Source of the DNA: Brachypodium distachyon
Taxonomy: Eukaryota; Streptophyta; Magnoliopsida; Poales; Poaceae
Length of the DNA: 64,000 nucleotides
Direction: 5' to 3'
Assembly: GCF_000005505.3 (NCBI RefSeq)
Contig: NC_016131.3
Span: 47,973,355 to 48,037,354 of the forward strand
Under the pieces are notes generated by a model, which saw only the letters and a list, made by a program, of their open reading frames with translations, was not told the origin of the DNA and did not search any database. Position numbers and translations under genes: made by a program. This document shows, one piece after another, positions 41,801 through 52,975 of this stretch. Within the stretch, counting starts at the first letter, position 1. Every line of letters starts with the position of its first letter.

Positions 41801-43028
41801 CGTATGATTCTAGGATCAATGGCTGTTACCTTGCCATGATTCCATGAACCAAAATGAGGAGGTGATCTGGTCCTTGCTTGCTTTTGGATTGATCCATGGA
41901 TGAATACGATACAGGACCTCCCCTACTGGTGGAAATTGGGCGGGAATAAGGGTACGCTCTGGTGTTGAATCCTGCATAAACAACGTAGTGACAAGATTTC
42001 AGCACACTTCACTAACCCAAGCATGTGAGAACCATTTATTTGGTGAAAGTTAATTTGTCCAAATGCCTTCATTGAGAGTACTACAAAGTGAAATGAAGTT
42101 GGCACCATGGATTGGCTTCCTAGATATGTCACTGTACTTGGCGAAAAAACTCGCTTTGGTCACTGCATTTTGGAAAGCGAAAATGACGGCCATTAAGCTT
42201 GGCGAAATGCCCCACATACGGTCACTGCAGGCGTATCAGGCCGTATTCTGATGACATAGGATATATCGACTACAGTTGACCGTACACGTGGGCTGCCTAC
42301 ATGCCGACAATCACCGCCGCAGTGGTCGTGTCCTTTCTCTGCTCCCCTCATCCCTCCCTCACTCTCAGACAACTAGACAAGTGTATGGGGAACTGAAGAA
42401 CCTCAGGGATAAAGTGCAAAAACCGCTCACCGTTGCATTTCTACATGCACAGTGACTATGTAGCATACTTAGCCAAGAGACCAAGCTCGGTGGCCGTCAG
42501 TTTTACTTTCCAAAATTCAGTGATCAAAGTGATATTTTTCTGCCAAGTACAGAGTGCATCGTGCTAATTAATGACAAATTATTTGCTTGGCATAAGAATT
42601 CAGATACACGACCCTTCCCACGAGCAGAGATACTGTATCCCAGCTCGCAGGCACATTGAGATGACACCTCGTTGCTTAACAGAACATTTCTAATAAACTC
42701 TCTGCACTCACGCAGAACAAATGATCCAACCCGGTCAAACCACAAGGCATCCGGGTCACCAGGTAATTCGAAATTTTGAATAACTACCAAATCTTAATAC
42801 CGCAGCTACGAAATTAATCTGGCAGGTCAATGTTAATCCCCACGAGGAACTAGGGGAAAGGAATCCGGAAGGACGGGAGGAACGAGCGAGCGAGGGAGAA
42901 GAACCTGGCGGGCCGCCGGTGCGGCTCCGGTGGCAGGCGTGGCAGACGGGAGCGGAGGGGCGGAGGAGGCTGGAGTGGAAGGAACGGTGGCTGCGGTGGC
43001 AAGGAGGAGAGCAGAGCGCGGACGCCAT
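37985..43028 (-). CDS. DUF676/ROG1-like serine esterase (lipase), 11 exons
   Basis: Minus-strand exons are 42905-43028, 41830-41971, 41226-41287, 39843-39900, 39481-39778, 39055-39218, 38926-38981, 38734-38786, 38469-38637, 38182-38279 and 37985-38077. They join to 438 residues. The oxyanion block LLILVHGIMAR is in exon 2, the nucleophile elbow AHSLGG (Ser about 158) in exon 5, TLATPHLGVRG follows, and the likely catalytic His is in VSYDHMVGWR (exon 7/8 junction). This is the alpha/beta-hydrolase fold of yeast ROG1-type lipases. Substrate unknown, probably a lipid ester. The start MASALCSPPCHRSHRSFHSS is Ser/Arg-rich, which could be a plastid or mitochondrial transit peptide. Another frame (42833-43207) also opens here, but only the chosen frame joins exon 2 in phase. 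The exon 4/5 junction (acceptor TTAGGAAG|T) is unusual and the neighbouring residues differ from the family. Confidence 0.88.
38329..38437. mobile_element. Stowaway-like MITE in esterase intron 9
   Basis: CTCCCTCCGTCCCATATTAAG ... CTTAATATGGGATGGAG between TA. Close in sequence to the 36449-36560 copy. Confidence 0.92.
38810..38845. repeat. A36 homopolymer in esterase intron 7
   Basis: Thirty-six adenines on the plus strand. In the gene's sense it is T36, about 20 bases upstream of the exon 8 acceptor, so it forms an extreme polypyrimidine tract. Confidence 0.9.
42130..42556. mobile_element. Foldback element (about 110-base arms) in esterase intron 1
   Basis: Left arm near 42130-42235: CACTGTACTTGGCGAAAAA, then CACTGCATTTTGGAAAG, TGACGGCCA and AGCTTGG. 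The right arm, near 42440-42556, is its complement (CACTCTGTACTTGGCAG, GAATTTTGGAAAGTAAAACT, TGACGGCCACC). The arms are about 80% alike by eye. No clear target-site duplication. Confidence 0.7.
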
Positions 43029-43362
43029 CCCGCGCAGAAGCGGAAGTTATCGCCGCTGCTGGCGCGGGCTAGCGGGCGGGGCGGGAATCGAGGTAATGCG
43101 GCGGCCGACGCGCGTGCGGACGCCGGCGGCGGTTTTGCGGGCGGGCGGGTGAGGCACGGCGCGGCTGCTAGCCCTTGGATTCGCCATGGACGGTTCGAAG
43201 TTCCCAAATCACCAGACGTTCACCACAAGCTTTTTGGATATTTTTTTAACAAAAAAAGAGTACTCTAAGACAAATTCAGCAGAAATATAATCTTCGCCGC
43301 TAGTTATTTGGCGACGTATCTATGCATATTAAAAAATACGAATTGTTCTGTGTCAAACTTCT

Positions 43363-43537
43363 CATAAAATTAGTGGGCTTAGAATTGCATGTATATTAGT
43401 CCTACTAAGCCGGCTGGCCCATTACCTGCACCGAATTTATCTATATATATCCCATAAAATTTATGGGTCTCCAAGATTGAATGTATATTAGCCCTACTAA
43501 GCAGGCTGACCCATTACCTGTACCGAATCTATCTATA
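43363..43537. repeat. Tandem duplication inside Helitron-like copy B
   Basis: Two units of about 87 bases share CATAAAATT(A/T)(G/A)TGGG, GTATATTAG(T/C)CCTACTAAGC, then GGCTG(G/A)CCCATTACCTG and ACCGAAT(T/C)TATCTATAT. Confidence 0.8.
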
Positions 43538-43557
43538 TCTATATATGTACCAATGTA

Positions 43558-43670
43558 CTCTTTCTGATTCTAAATTCTTGACTCAAATTTGCCTAAATAT
43601 GTATGCATCTATTCATAAAAAACGTCTAGATACATGTAATATTTCGACAATAATTTAGAATCGGGGGGAG
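43558..43670. mobile_element. Stowaway-like MITE nested in Helitron-like copy B
   Basis: CTCTTTCTGATTCTAAATTC ... AATTTAGAATCGGGGGGAG between TA. Copy A has the uninterrupted site (CCAATGTAAAATATACGG near 7763-7780), so this is a direct empty-site demonstration of insertion at TA. Confidence 0.92.
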
Positions 43671-43783
43671 TAAAAAATACGGATCGTTCCACCTTATTTC
43701 CTCCCTTTTTTTCGTCAAGCCCCTGAGAGCCACCTCGTCCGCCCGCACGCAAACCACTCCTTCGTCCTCTCTAGACGGCTGAG

Positions 43784-44028
43784 CTCCCCTCTCCTGGCGC
43801 AGCCCAATAGGAGACCCTTCCTAATCCAACAAAAATACTTCTCTTGACGCAGTAAGAAAACACAATTAAAAACCCAAAGATATCTCTTCACACATTCAAC
43901 CTTGCAACGGCATATTGATCGTGCGATGCAGCATATGGTCCAGCATGTGGTGCCTCCTTCCATCCGAGAGCCGGCGGCTATGGCATGCAGGCTCCATCTT
44001 GTCAGACACCGTTTAAATTCAGAGAAAA
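43784..44028. repeat. Extra 245-base block in Helitron-like copy B
   Basis: Present between the homologous flanks GACGGCTGAG and CAGGGGAACATG, and absent from copy A (GACGCCGAG|CAGGGCAACATG). No terminal repeats or TSD were found, so it could be a capture in B or a loss in A. Confidence 0.6.
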
Positions 44029-44448
44029 CAGGGGAACATGCTCATTCTCTCAGCCCTCATCCCCGACGTGTTGATCTGGGCCAACGGGAGCCATTACGAT
44101 AACGCGCGCTAAGGCGGTTCAACCGTGATTATGGGGAATGAATGAGGAGGGGAAAAGAAAGGGAAGGACCGTGGGATACGGTTCATAGCACCTGGACGGG
44201 TCACGGGCCGAGGAGGCATCGTCGAGGACGGAGATTGCGGCGGACGGCTTGTGTGTGTGTTGCTTTTGGCACGAGGAGGAAGACGGGCACGAGTGCTCCT
44301 GCGGGGATGGGCTTGGCGCTCTCGAGGAAGCTGGCCCAAGAGGAAGAACGGGTGTGACCCAAGAAGAAAAAAAGAAAAGAAGAGACAAAGAAGAGAAGAC
44401 CTAAAAATGACTTGCCTGTATCGTGGCAGCACACGGACATTCGGCTAG

Positions 44449-45055
44449 TTCAATGCATACATTCATTTCGATGCAAACTTGTAAATTACACCAGACTGAA
44501 GCAGATGAAATGAGAAAATCAAAATACCCACTTAAACACGTTTTTACATAATCTCTGTACTCATTTCACGCTTTGGTAACACGCGATTCCCAGCTTTAAT
44601 CCCGCACGTATTAAATCCAATTGTCCACACGAATAGTTTGCGCTAAGTGAATGTTACGCCGTGTATCCGTGACATCCAGTTCTTGGTAATAATCCAGAAC
44701 GAGCCCTGTTGCACAGCGGAGACGCCGAGACCAGACGCCGCGCACCTTCGCTTCGATCCGCCGCTACCCCCACTTGGTCGATCCTATCCATCCATATCCA
44801 GAGCCGCGTACGTGTCCCTGGCCGGCCTCCATCGGGGCTTGACTTCCTTTCCATACTCAATCGATCGAGCTACTACCATAGTGCCATGCCAATCTCTCGT
44901 ACGTACGTGGTTGTTTTTCACCATGCTGTCGTTGCATGGAATGGGTAGGGTAAGGTAGGACTGCTAGGTTAGGTGCGATGGATATATATGGGTGGATTAC
45001 ATGGACACGTCCCTGTCCCCTTGGACCCTGCCCGGATAAGGTTAGCAGATATGTA
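44449..45055. other. Intergenic, nothing recognised
   Basis: No coding signal. The stretch 44700-44860 is GC-rich without a domain. Confidence 0.3.
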
Positions 45056-45294
45056 CTCCCTTCGCCCAACAACATGGATGTATTAGTTTTTTTTTATCAA
45101 TGTTTTGACCACAAATTACTTTATTAATATATAATTATATGACATAAATTCATATACATTATGTTCCTACTCAAGTATATTTGCTTATGGTTATGATTTT
45201 GATCACATTAGTCACACATTCATGAAGTAATTCGTGGTCAAAGGTTTGGTCAATGGAATCCTAATATATGTCTGGGATTGTTGGACGGAGGTAG
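45056..45294. mobile_element. Longer TA-flanked MITE
   Basis: Ends CTCCCTTCGCCCAACAA ... TTGTTGGACGGAGGTAG are inverted and flanked by TA. The 239-base interior holds TTTTGACCACAAATTACTT with its complement (AAGTAATTCGTGGTCAAAGG) in the other half. Confidence 0.8.
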
Positions 45295-45421
45295 TATGTC
45301 ACGTCTGTTTCACTTCACTTTCTCTGCGTATATTCCTGAATATATATTTTTTGGGCTGCGTGGCAGTTTGGAGGTTGGAAGCTGATAAAGTCTCTTGATT
45401 AAGAAAATCAAGAGTCTACTA

Positions 45422-45500
45422 TTTCTCCGTCCGGAATTACTTGTTAAAATATTATGAGTTGGACAATTTTGAGACAAGTGATATGAGTCGGAGGGAGCAG
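45422..45500. mobile_element. Short Stowaway-like MITE
   Basis: TTTCTCCGTCCGGAATTACTTG ... CAAGTGATATGAGTCGGAGGGAGCAG, TA-flanked. Only about 79 bases; probably an internal-deletion form. Confidence 0.7.
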
Positions 45501-45772
45501 TAATTTGTTGAAAGGGATCCCTTGTTGAAGTGGTACGAGTTCTGTTTCTTCTTATTGCTACATGGATCATATCGTATTTGTTCTTCTCTGTTTCATTTAT
45601 TTCTTCCAATTTCATTTCATTTTTCCTCCGTTAGCACAGTACTGTCGGCGCGTCGTTCTCAATGGTCTTTAATCTTTTGGACTTGCATGTATGTGTGTTG
45701 CTATGCTATTCGCTACAAACATCGTAACCCAACAAATAAGCAACTAATGCACATCCCACGGTTAATATACTA

Positions 45773-45864
45773 CTCCCTCCCTCCGTTACTGAATTTTTAT
45801 TGTTGTTTTTTATTACAAATTGAGCTAAAATAAGACAATAAGACAGAAATTTAGAACCGGAGTG
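45773..45864. mobile_element. Short Stowaway-like MITE
   Basis: CTCCCTCCCTCCGTTACTGAA ... AAATTTAGAACCGGAGTG. The left end is TA-flanked; the right end is eroded. Confidence 0.65.
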
Positions 45865-47006
45865 ATTACGACTTAATTGACAACCTGTTGTCGACGCGAT
45901 CCACTTTCGTCAGTTTCTTCCTCGTGGGCCAACGCCAACAACCCAATAGACATACATACGCGTACGTTTCTCCACGTGCTTGCATGCATGGCCCTCGAAG
46001 CGGGCACGTCCGGCAAGAGGATATGGCACGCTTCTCCGGGAACTGAAGTCCGAAATTTCCATTCATTTGAGCGAGAAAGAGCTTGGGAATGATAAGTCGA
46101 TCGAGAGCATCAAACTACTGTTTGGCTTTGGCCGCGACCTTTGGCGAAAGCAAAGGCGCGTTGTTGGCTGCAAGCGACTACTCGAACCCGCGCTTCACTG
46201 TAGTGCATGCGCACCTCGTAGGCCCGTATACGTCGCTCTCCGTCTCTCTCCTGGCCCCATCTTAAGCTAGCTAGGAGTAGCAAGCCCTTGGCCTCTTCTA
46301 CGTACCGCTTTGGCCCGGGGTGGGGGCCGGCACGGGCAGCTAGCTAGCTAGCGGGACCCTGCAGCCTCTTCTTGTCCTGTTGCCCGGCCGATGGCGACGC
46401 CTATGGATATAGAAACGCTGGGGGGAGGTGCGTCGCGGTGGATGGACGGCGTTGGCTCTGCCGTGGAAGGAAAAGAGCGTCCGGCTCGAGCGGCTTGCAT
46501 CGGCTGCAACCTCATACTTATTTAAGCAAATTTGAGAGACAAGGGTGGAGATATATATATATATTCAACCTCATACTTATATGCATGTTGATTGATGTGA
46601 TGTATCTCGGTACGCGCTCGGGGAATGCATGATGGGTGCCTGGATGGATCGGAGACGTACGTGCTACGGTCGCTGGTCTTATTGTGCGGCACGGATCATT
46701 CCTCGGTCGTCGGGGTCACGTGGGGGTGGGGCTCCTTCGCGGTGCGCCACGTACGCGCCAACCGTCGTTGTCGGGCGTACGTGGAGCCGCTGCAGTGGTT
46801 GAGTTTGATCCTATCCGTACGTGGATAGATTCATCCAGCCATCAGACTCTGCTGTGCTGTGGTGGGTTCGATTGAATCTATTTCTGTGGATCCAAACGGG
46901 GTAAAAACGGCAACGCTCCGTACACAAGGGCCCGGCTGTCTGCTAATTAGTTCTGCGGGAGAGTCCAGACTAGGCGGTCCACACGTCAATTTACGTGCGG
47001 ATTTAG
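45865..47006. other. Intergenic, nothing recognised
   Basis: No gene supported. Contains (TA)n at about 46550-46563 and a TAGC-repeat stretch at about 46338-46352. Confidence 0.35.
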
Positions 47007-47223
47007 GGCCCGTTTGCTTTCTGTCTAGGTCCGCCGGGGCCAACCGTTGGCTCGCCAATTCCTGGGCGAGCGATTCTGCCGTCCGGATTTTGCTCGTGCA
47101 TGGGCGCATAACGTAACTGACGCGAACGGATTCTAAAAAAACCGACATGGGCATGCCGCTGAAGCAAACGCTCGCCCGTCGAGCGTTGGCAGGACGCCCG
47201 TCGGCCGCGAAGCAAACAGGCCC
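47007..47223. mobile_element. TIR-bearing MITE, class uncertain
   Basis: Starts near GGGCCCGTTTGCTT and ends near AAGCAAACAGGCCCC, its near-complement. The interior also pairs weakly (CGGGCGAGC/GCTCGCCC types). No clean TSD found. Confidence 0.55.
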
Positions 47224-50200
47224 CTGCACGTGTGTCGATTCCTCAGCGGTGGTGTCTTATATCAGCGGCGTGGCGTCACCGGCTCACGGGTAGTACGCGC
47301 ATGACCGCACACGCACGCACGCTAGCTCGGCCTAACTGTAGGGTTCGATCATCGAGCAATCTCACGACGATGCATTCATGCATGCGGTTGCGCGCGCCCC
47401 ACGTACGCAAAAAGAGTTCGCCACGGACAGTTAACCCTGACGCGCAACCTGCGCCGGCACCATTCTTGAATTGAATCGTCACCCAAATCTCAAGCTAGCA
47501 GCAGCAGGAACATCTTCTAAGTTCTCAGCAATTAAAATTCGCATTTTGTTTACTACCATTACACTGCTAGTTTTAATTAACTTTTAGTGTTCTCTATTTT
47601 ATCTCCGTATATATTTGCGTGAATTCTTAGGAACAATTTTATGTAATTCAGAACTCAAATGCATTTGATTGGCCTAGTGGTTGCAAGGGAATCGATCATA
47701 TCTGTCGCCGTGTGCCTACGCGAGTCACACTCACACATGCCGGATGCCGCTGTGTTGCCCATTACCACCTCGCCCACGTTTCCACCCCCCCCCCCCCCCC
47801 CAACCCCCCACACACACACACACTTTATCTTTTTGCTAACACGGCGCCTACGAGGGAAACAAAGCGAGCTTCAGAGTATATCATGTTCTGAAGCGAGAAG
47901 AATGTCATTTTCCACCGAGTCTTAAACACAAACTTTTTTTAATCTACAAATATGCTCGCAGAAGTCAGATCCTCGTCAGTGTTAACTTGGGCAGCATAAA
48001 CTCCATTATAAAAATGATCGCCCAACTTAGCGCGACTGACGGACTGAGTGACGCAGATGCATGCGGCTTTTGTTTTTTTCCCCGCCTCAATCTTATCCGG
48101 TCGGATATCACATACTTTTACGTTAGCCACGTAGGAGATGCCGCTGATCTTTTAATACTCCCAAGCTGCAATTGCATCGTCTATGATATCCACGGGACGG
48201 AGAAATGCTACAACCCACAAATACTTTTGTTTAATAGTACTGCATTGGGTCAGGTCCTGGACTCAAGATCTAATGATCTATTGGCTCTAACCACCTTGAA
48301 TCCAGGTGCACCTCATGAGCAAATTTAAGCTGGGTGATACATTTATAAACAAGCCTAACCGTTTATAGTATGATCAAGTAAAAAGATAGAACATAGTTTG
48401 AATCACGTTCTACATAACGAAAAAACGAAATACACACTCCCAATTGAGTGAAAAAGAGTGAACATCTAACAAAATATGACCAGGCGAGGCTTTCCCAAGG
48501 ATGATATGCATGCATCATTTAAAATTTTGGATTTTCGCATTAGGCAGGACGTGATTCAAACTTTATCGACTGTTGAAATAAATTCATCCTAGCATGTCAT
48601 AAAAATCGGCTTGGCTATTGAATTTGTCCTCTGTTTCTTAATGCATGTCGTGCAAATTTTCTAAAAATTTGCTGGATATTTTCCAGGCTGGGTGCATAAT
48701 AATACGTATAATAAGCGGCGATAAAATTCCCTTCCAGACGAACCTAGGAAGCAAAGATAGGAGTAGTAGCAACCTTTACCTTTACCTTTTCTTTTCGCTT
48801 TTCCGGTGGTGCATGCATCCGCCACAGCAGCTGCATATGCTGACTTTGCTGCATGCCTCCGTACGTACCATGTTTCTTTTTAATCCACACGCGACGAAGA
48901 TAACCCATCCTTCACGCCGGCTCTCATATACCACCTTTGCAGTTGCAGCCTCGAAGGTCCGGGGCTTGCCGCGTCTGAAACCCACTCATCCGAATCACTT
49001 CTCAGGAAGGCACTTGCAGAATATTTTTAACCTGGCCGAATGGATCGGTGGGAGCACGAGGACGTCCGTCCATAAACCACACGAAAGGGAGATGCAACCA
49101 CAAGATCACTGCAATTGCCAGCCAGTAATTAGCACATTAGATTCACACGTATATATGCACAGTACTTCTGAAATTGTAAATGCCCCTGTAATGGCAAATT
49201 CCATTAAAAAACACGGTGCAAATAATTTTATTGCCACGGACGGGCATGTTCTTCAACCAGTGTTAAATTCAATATAGATTATGAAAAGACAAATAAATAG
49301 TACAAATATCTACCATACTAGTATTCAACAGCTAATGCTTTTCTCAGAAAAGGAAAAAAAATAGTACTGTAACTAAAACTAGTTCAGTGATTTGGGAACA
49401 TGTGATTGAAATAGGAAGATAAGCTCTGATTTCAAACCCATTTCTGCCAAAACGCTGAGCAGTTGCTTAAGCTATGGGCAACGAGATGGTGCATGTGTGT
49501 GCGTCGTGGTCACACTCACATGGCCAATCATGTGAGCAACAAGTCTTCAACGTGGCCACATGCGAGAGGAAGAAGGAAGAAAGATGGAGCTTCTGCTCTA
49601 CCTACCTAACCTGGTCCTTCTGGAGGCACATCTTTGCATTAAATTCTATAGCACCAGCATCATCCTCCTGTGAGAGGCGTCCAGCTACTTAACCGAAAAG
49701 CGTTACTACACCCATTGCAGATTAGATTAGGACAAGAGAGGCCAATAGTTTCGCACGCAGTGTCAGGTTCACGTACCTTTTTCCTCCAGTGGCACCAAGA
49801 GGAGAATCATCCCAATTTCGCTTTGACAAAATCTTGATAGCAAGGGCATGCATCCATACTAGATCTTTCCGTCATGTTCCGATGCTGATCTTGTTCCGCG
49901 GCACGGCTGTCCTCTTTGTCAATTGTCATGCTGCAATTTGCGGATGCGAGAGGAGAAACGATGACTCCTTTGAGGGGTATCACTACTGCAGGGAACAAAT
50001 GTTGGCATAAGGTGGAGTCTGCTCTGATGATGGACTGCTCGGACCTTGCAAAAGTTTCTTCTCTGATGCCTGCACTTAAGAAGAAAAGTTTGAGCATTCT
50101 GTCAGATCAGACGAAATTCTTGATGCCGGGTATTCATGTAAACTTTCTTGTGTCAAGTAGTAGCTTGCAAAACCCGTTTCTGTTTGCCATGCAATTTGCA

Positions 50201-50845
50201 TTCGTCGCCAAACCTCTGCATGAAAGAGAAAGGAGGGTGACAGTAAAAACAAGGACACAGCTCTCTTTTTTCAATCTTAGAAGTGCTGTTGTATGTGCAC
50301 ACCAAATTGCCCAATTTTCCTACTGCGACAGTATTGAAATTCATTGTCCATTCACAAAAACTAACCACAAATTTGGATGATCTTCACCTTGATGATATGC
50401 AGGGGGAAAACAAGTGAATGGGATTTCTCTGATGTTTACAAAGCTCGATGTTACAATTTACAAGAATAATACCAATTTCTGTTACCACAAATCAACTGAG
50501 CTCAGCTTGAGAACAAAATCATTTTCTATTGACAAAACTTCCCCAAAGACTACAACTCATCATCTTGCCTCCTGCAAATATGTGAATTCTGAGTCTCTTA
50601 TTACATTGGAAAAAGGAAAAGAAATGCAAATAAAGATCAGCAGTACTAGCAGACATGATCAAGCAATGTCTTCTACTCTTCTCAATGAATCGAGCAATTC
50701 CCATTACTCCGCCTATCATAGCAAGCAACTCACCAGTACTTCAGTGGCAATCTGAATGATTAAATCGAAGCAAGGCTTCCGTTGGCATATCTGCATTGAT
50801 GTATTCAACTTCCAACCATTGCGTAAAGGTGAACCAAATCCACCA
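47224..50845. other. Gene-poor stretch and D3 3' region
   Basis: No coding region recognised in either direction. C17 (47785-47801) is followed by a (CA)n run to about 47822. The part closest to 50845 should be the 3' UTR of D3. The open frames at 48645-49277 and 49916-50380 (plus strand) lack recognisable domains. Confidence 0.4.
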
Positions 50846-52975
50846 TTAATCAGGAATGGACCTGTTGTTCAGCTGCGTCTCAAACCGGAGCCAAGATTCA
50901 GCCCGCATCTCTGTATTCATCATATCATTCTCTGGTGCTGGATAGTAATCCTCTCTTAACTGCATGTCCCGTAACTCTGGCATTGTCAAGAAGAAGCTCA
51001 AGAAGTGCTCGTGTGTGGTGCCATGGATGAAGAGCTTCCTGAGTCCAATGGAGCGCTGGAGCAGTGCCACTGCTGGCAGCGTCAGGCTCCGCTGGTTCAC
51101 GTCCTTGTCTTGGGGTGGCCAGTAGTCCAGCTCATACAAACTCTGCAGTGATTCGATACCACTAAGGTAAAATCGCTCCCACAATGCAAGATCCATCTGC
51201 CCTGTTGGCGCAGTGAGTGCATAACCCACTGCCTCGCTCAGGTCCAATTTCATCTTGGCTAGCACCGGGAAGCCTGCAAGGTCGCTTAATCCAAAGATTG
51301 ACCCTGTAGCAGGACGTGGACATGTCCGGCAATCGCCTTCCACCTTAATTGAGATCTCCTCAAGCACAGGGCAGCTATCAAGCCCCGCAGAAATGAGAGG
51401 TGAGAGCAGCTGACCAGCAGCAAACCAAAGGGAGAGTGAACGGAGCATCTCCCAGCTGTCGAAATTATCAAATTGCATGTATCTACATTTCTTGGATGCA
51501 GACTCTGCCATTTCACCAGGCTCATCATCCTCCGGATCGCATCTGGCGATGCCATTGGCCACACTGCTGGGTTGTTCAACTGCCTCCCAGTCACAGTTGA
51601 TCTCCAGACTCTCGATCCGATCACGGATTGGGTTAAGCGCAGCGAGACACGCTTCAGTGTGTAGAAACCGGCACTGCAGGACACTGACATCCTTGAGCGT
51701 AGGCCGAAGCGCCTCTGCTAATCTTCTGATCCCAACTGATGTGACAAGGTCACATCCTTGGATCGCAAATTTAGCAAGCCTACCACACCCACGACCAATT
51801 GCCGCAAGGCTGGCATCAGTGAGATCCTGGCAATTCTTCATGCAAAGTGACTCCAGCCCACCGCACACCGCGACACCGTCGAGATGCAGCCAAGATGCCC
51901 TACACAGCCCCTGGAAGCACCCGAGCGTCAAGAACTTGATCCGTGGGCACCTGCGGGCAAGCGCCTCCATGGCCGGCGCTGCCTCCAGCACATTGTGCTG
52001 GAGGTCTAGCGTGAGATCCTCCAACCCAGGGAGCGCAGCAAAGAAGGCGATCAGACCTACGACGGTAATACCCGCCTGCTCCCTCTGGCTGGTGGACGCC
52101 GATTCGAATGGCTCGCTGAGCCGTAGGATGGTCAGCCGGGGGCAGCTGGAAGCCAGCGATTGCAGCGCGTCATCGCCGACGAAGTCAACGTACCGGGGAT
52201 TGAACAAACAAGGCGCGACGAGCTTCCGGAGGTTGGGGCAGGAGCCCGCGATGGCCCCGAGCTCGGAGGCGTGGAACCCATTGGTGGCGCCGGCGAGGCC
52301 CAGGTCGAGCTCGGTGAGCGCGGCGGCGGCGGCAGGGTGCGCGGCGAACGCCGGCACGATGTCCTCCGTCCAGCAGTAGAACTCGGACAGGTCGAGCGCC
52401 CTGAGCGCCGGGCAGGCCTCCAGCAGCGGCTCGAGATCCGCGCCGCTGGGGAGGCCGGGGGGCCGCTGGTGCCATCGCACGAGCTTGACGCTGCGCAGGG
52501 TCCCCCGCCAGTGCGGCGTGAGGCTGGCGAGCGTGAAGGGGTCGCGGCAGTAGACGGCGAGCGACGACACGGCCGGGAAGCAGTGGGCGAGGCGCGCGGC
52601 GATGTAGGCGTTCTGCTCGGCGATCTCCTCCGGGTGGTGCGGGTGGTATCCCGACGACGAAGAGGAGGAGGACGAGGGCGCCCCGGAGGAGAGCAGAGGG
52701 TGGCCCCAGGGCGAGACGAGCGAGAGGTCGAGCCGCTCGAGCGCCGGGAAGCAGAACCCCTCGGGGAGGAAGAGGAAGGGCGGCGACCTCGGGTCCCCGC
52801 GCAGCGACAGCGCCGCCCGCGTGGCCCGCTCCACCGCGAGCATCTTGTGGCACGCCAGCGCCGCCCGGTGCCGCGACCGCGGGTCGTGGAGGAACCCCAG
52901 GATTAGATGCAGCAGCGGCTCCGGCAGGTCCAGGATCGCCGCCGCCGCCGCCGGCTCCGCCTCGTTCACCGCCAT
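50846..52975 (-). CDS. D3: F-box/LRR protein D3/MAX2, single exon
   Basis: An uninterrupted frame of 709 residues from the ATG at 52975 (rice D3: about 720). The F-box is at about residues 10-55 (AAILDLPEPLLHLILGFLHD). Then come leucine-rich repeats, including PALERLDLSLVSPWGHPLL, SEFYCWTEDIVPAF, APAMEALARRCPRIKFLTLG and LTDASLAAIGRGCGRLAKF. A flexible Ser-rich insertion lies at about 118-135. The C-terminal helix ends in RFETQLNNRSIPD, with Asp last, as in D3. In rice and Arabidopsis this protein is the substrate receptor of an SCF ubiquitin ligase for strigolactone (D14) and karrikin (KAI2) signalling, leading to removal of D53/SMXL repressors. The frame stays open upstream of 52975 to 53401, but homology and context favour this ATG. 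Intact, single-copy gene in most grasses. Confidence 0.96.
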   Translation of the reverse strand: MAVNEAEPAAAAAILDLPEPLLHLILGFLHDPRSRHRAALACHKMLAVERATRAALSLRGDPRSPPFLFLPEGFCFPALERLDLSLVSPWGHPLLSSGAPSSSSSSSSGYHPHHPEEIAEQNAYIAARLAHCFPAVSSLAVYCRDPFTLASLTPHWRGTLRSVKLVRWHQRPPGLPSGADLEPLLEACPALRALDLSEFYCWTEDIVPAFAAHPAAAAALTELDLGLAGATNGFHASELGAIAGSCPNLRKLVAPCLFNPRYVDFVGDDALQSLASSCPRLTILRLSEPFESASTSQREQAGITVVGLIAFFAALPGLEDLTLDLQHNVLEAAPAMEALARRCPRIKFLTLGCFQGLCRASWLHLDGVAVCGGLESLCMKNCQDLTDASLAAIGRGCGRLAKFAIQGCDLVTSVGIRRLAEALRPTLKDVSVLQCRFLHTEACLAALNPIRDRIESLEINCDWEAVEQPSSVANGIARCDPEDDEPGEMAESASKKCRYMQFDNFDSWEMLRSLSLWFAAGQLLSPLISAGLDSCPVLEEISIKVEGDCRTCPRPATGSIFGLSDLAGFPVLAKMKLDLSEAVGYALTAPTGQMDLALWERFYLSGIESLQSLYELDYWPPQDKDVNQRSLTLPAVALLQRSIGLRKLFIHGTTHEHFLSFFLTMPELRDMQLREDYYPAPENDMMNTEMRAESWLRFETQLNNRSIPD

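Larger units (their letters stand above)
43319..44448 (+). mobile_element. Non-autonomous Helitron-like element, copy B
   Basis: Same family as 7653-8268. Inserted in an A/T context: preceded by A at 43318 and followed by T at 44449. It starts TCTATGCATATTAAAAAATA and ends CGTGGCAGCACACGGACATT then CGGCTAG, i.e. a CGTG/CACG hairpin about 11 bases before CTAG. Compared with copy A it carries an internal duplication (43363-43537), a Stowaway (43558-43670) and a 245-base extra block (43784-44028). No protein-coding capacity seen. Helitron assignment is inference from ends. Confidence 0.6.

Noticed and set aside
42833..43207. Alternative start frame for the esterase (MGTSNRPWRIQG)
   Set aside because: It cannot be spliced in phase with exon 2, whereas the frame starting at 43028 can.
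44142..44448. Open frames inside Helitron-like copy B
   Set aside because: Equivalent frames are not conserved in copy A, so they are not coding.
46083..46270. Short plus-strand frames around 46 kb
   Set aside because: No domain, no codon bias; the stretch is intergenic.
48645..49277. 210-codon plus-strand frame
   Set aside because: No recognisable domain, low-complexity AT-rich composition, no promoter or splice context.
52160..52906. Long plus-strand frame over D3
   Set aside because: Arg/Glu/Gly-rich antisense shadow of the D3 coding sequence.
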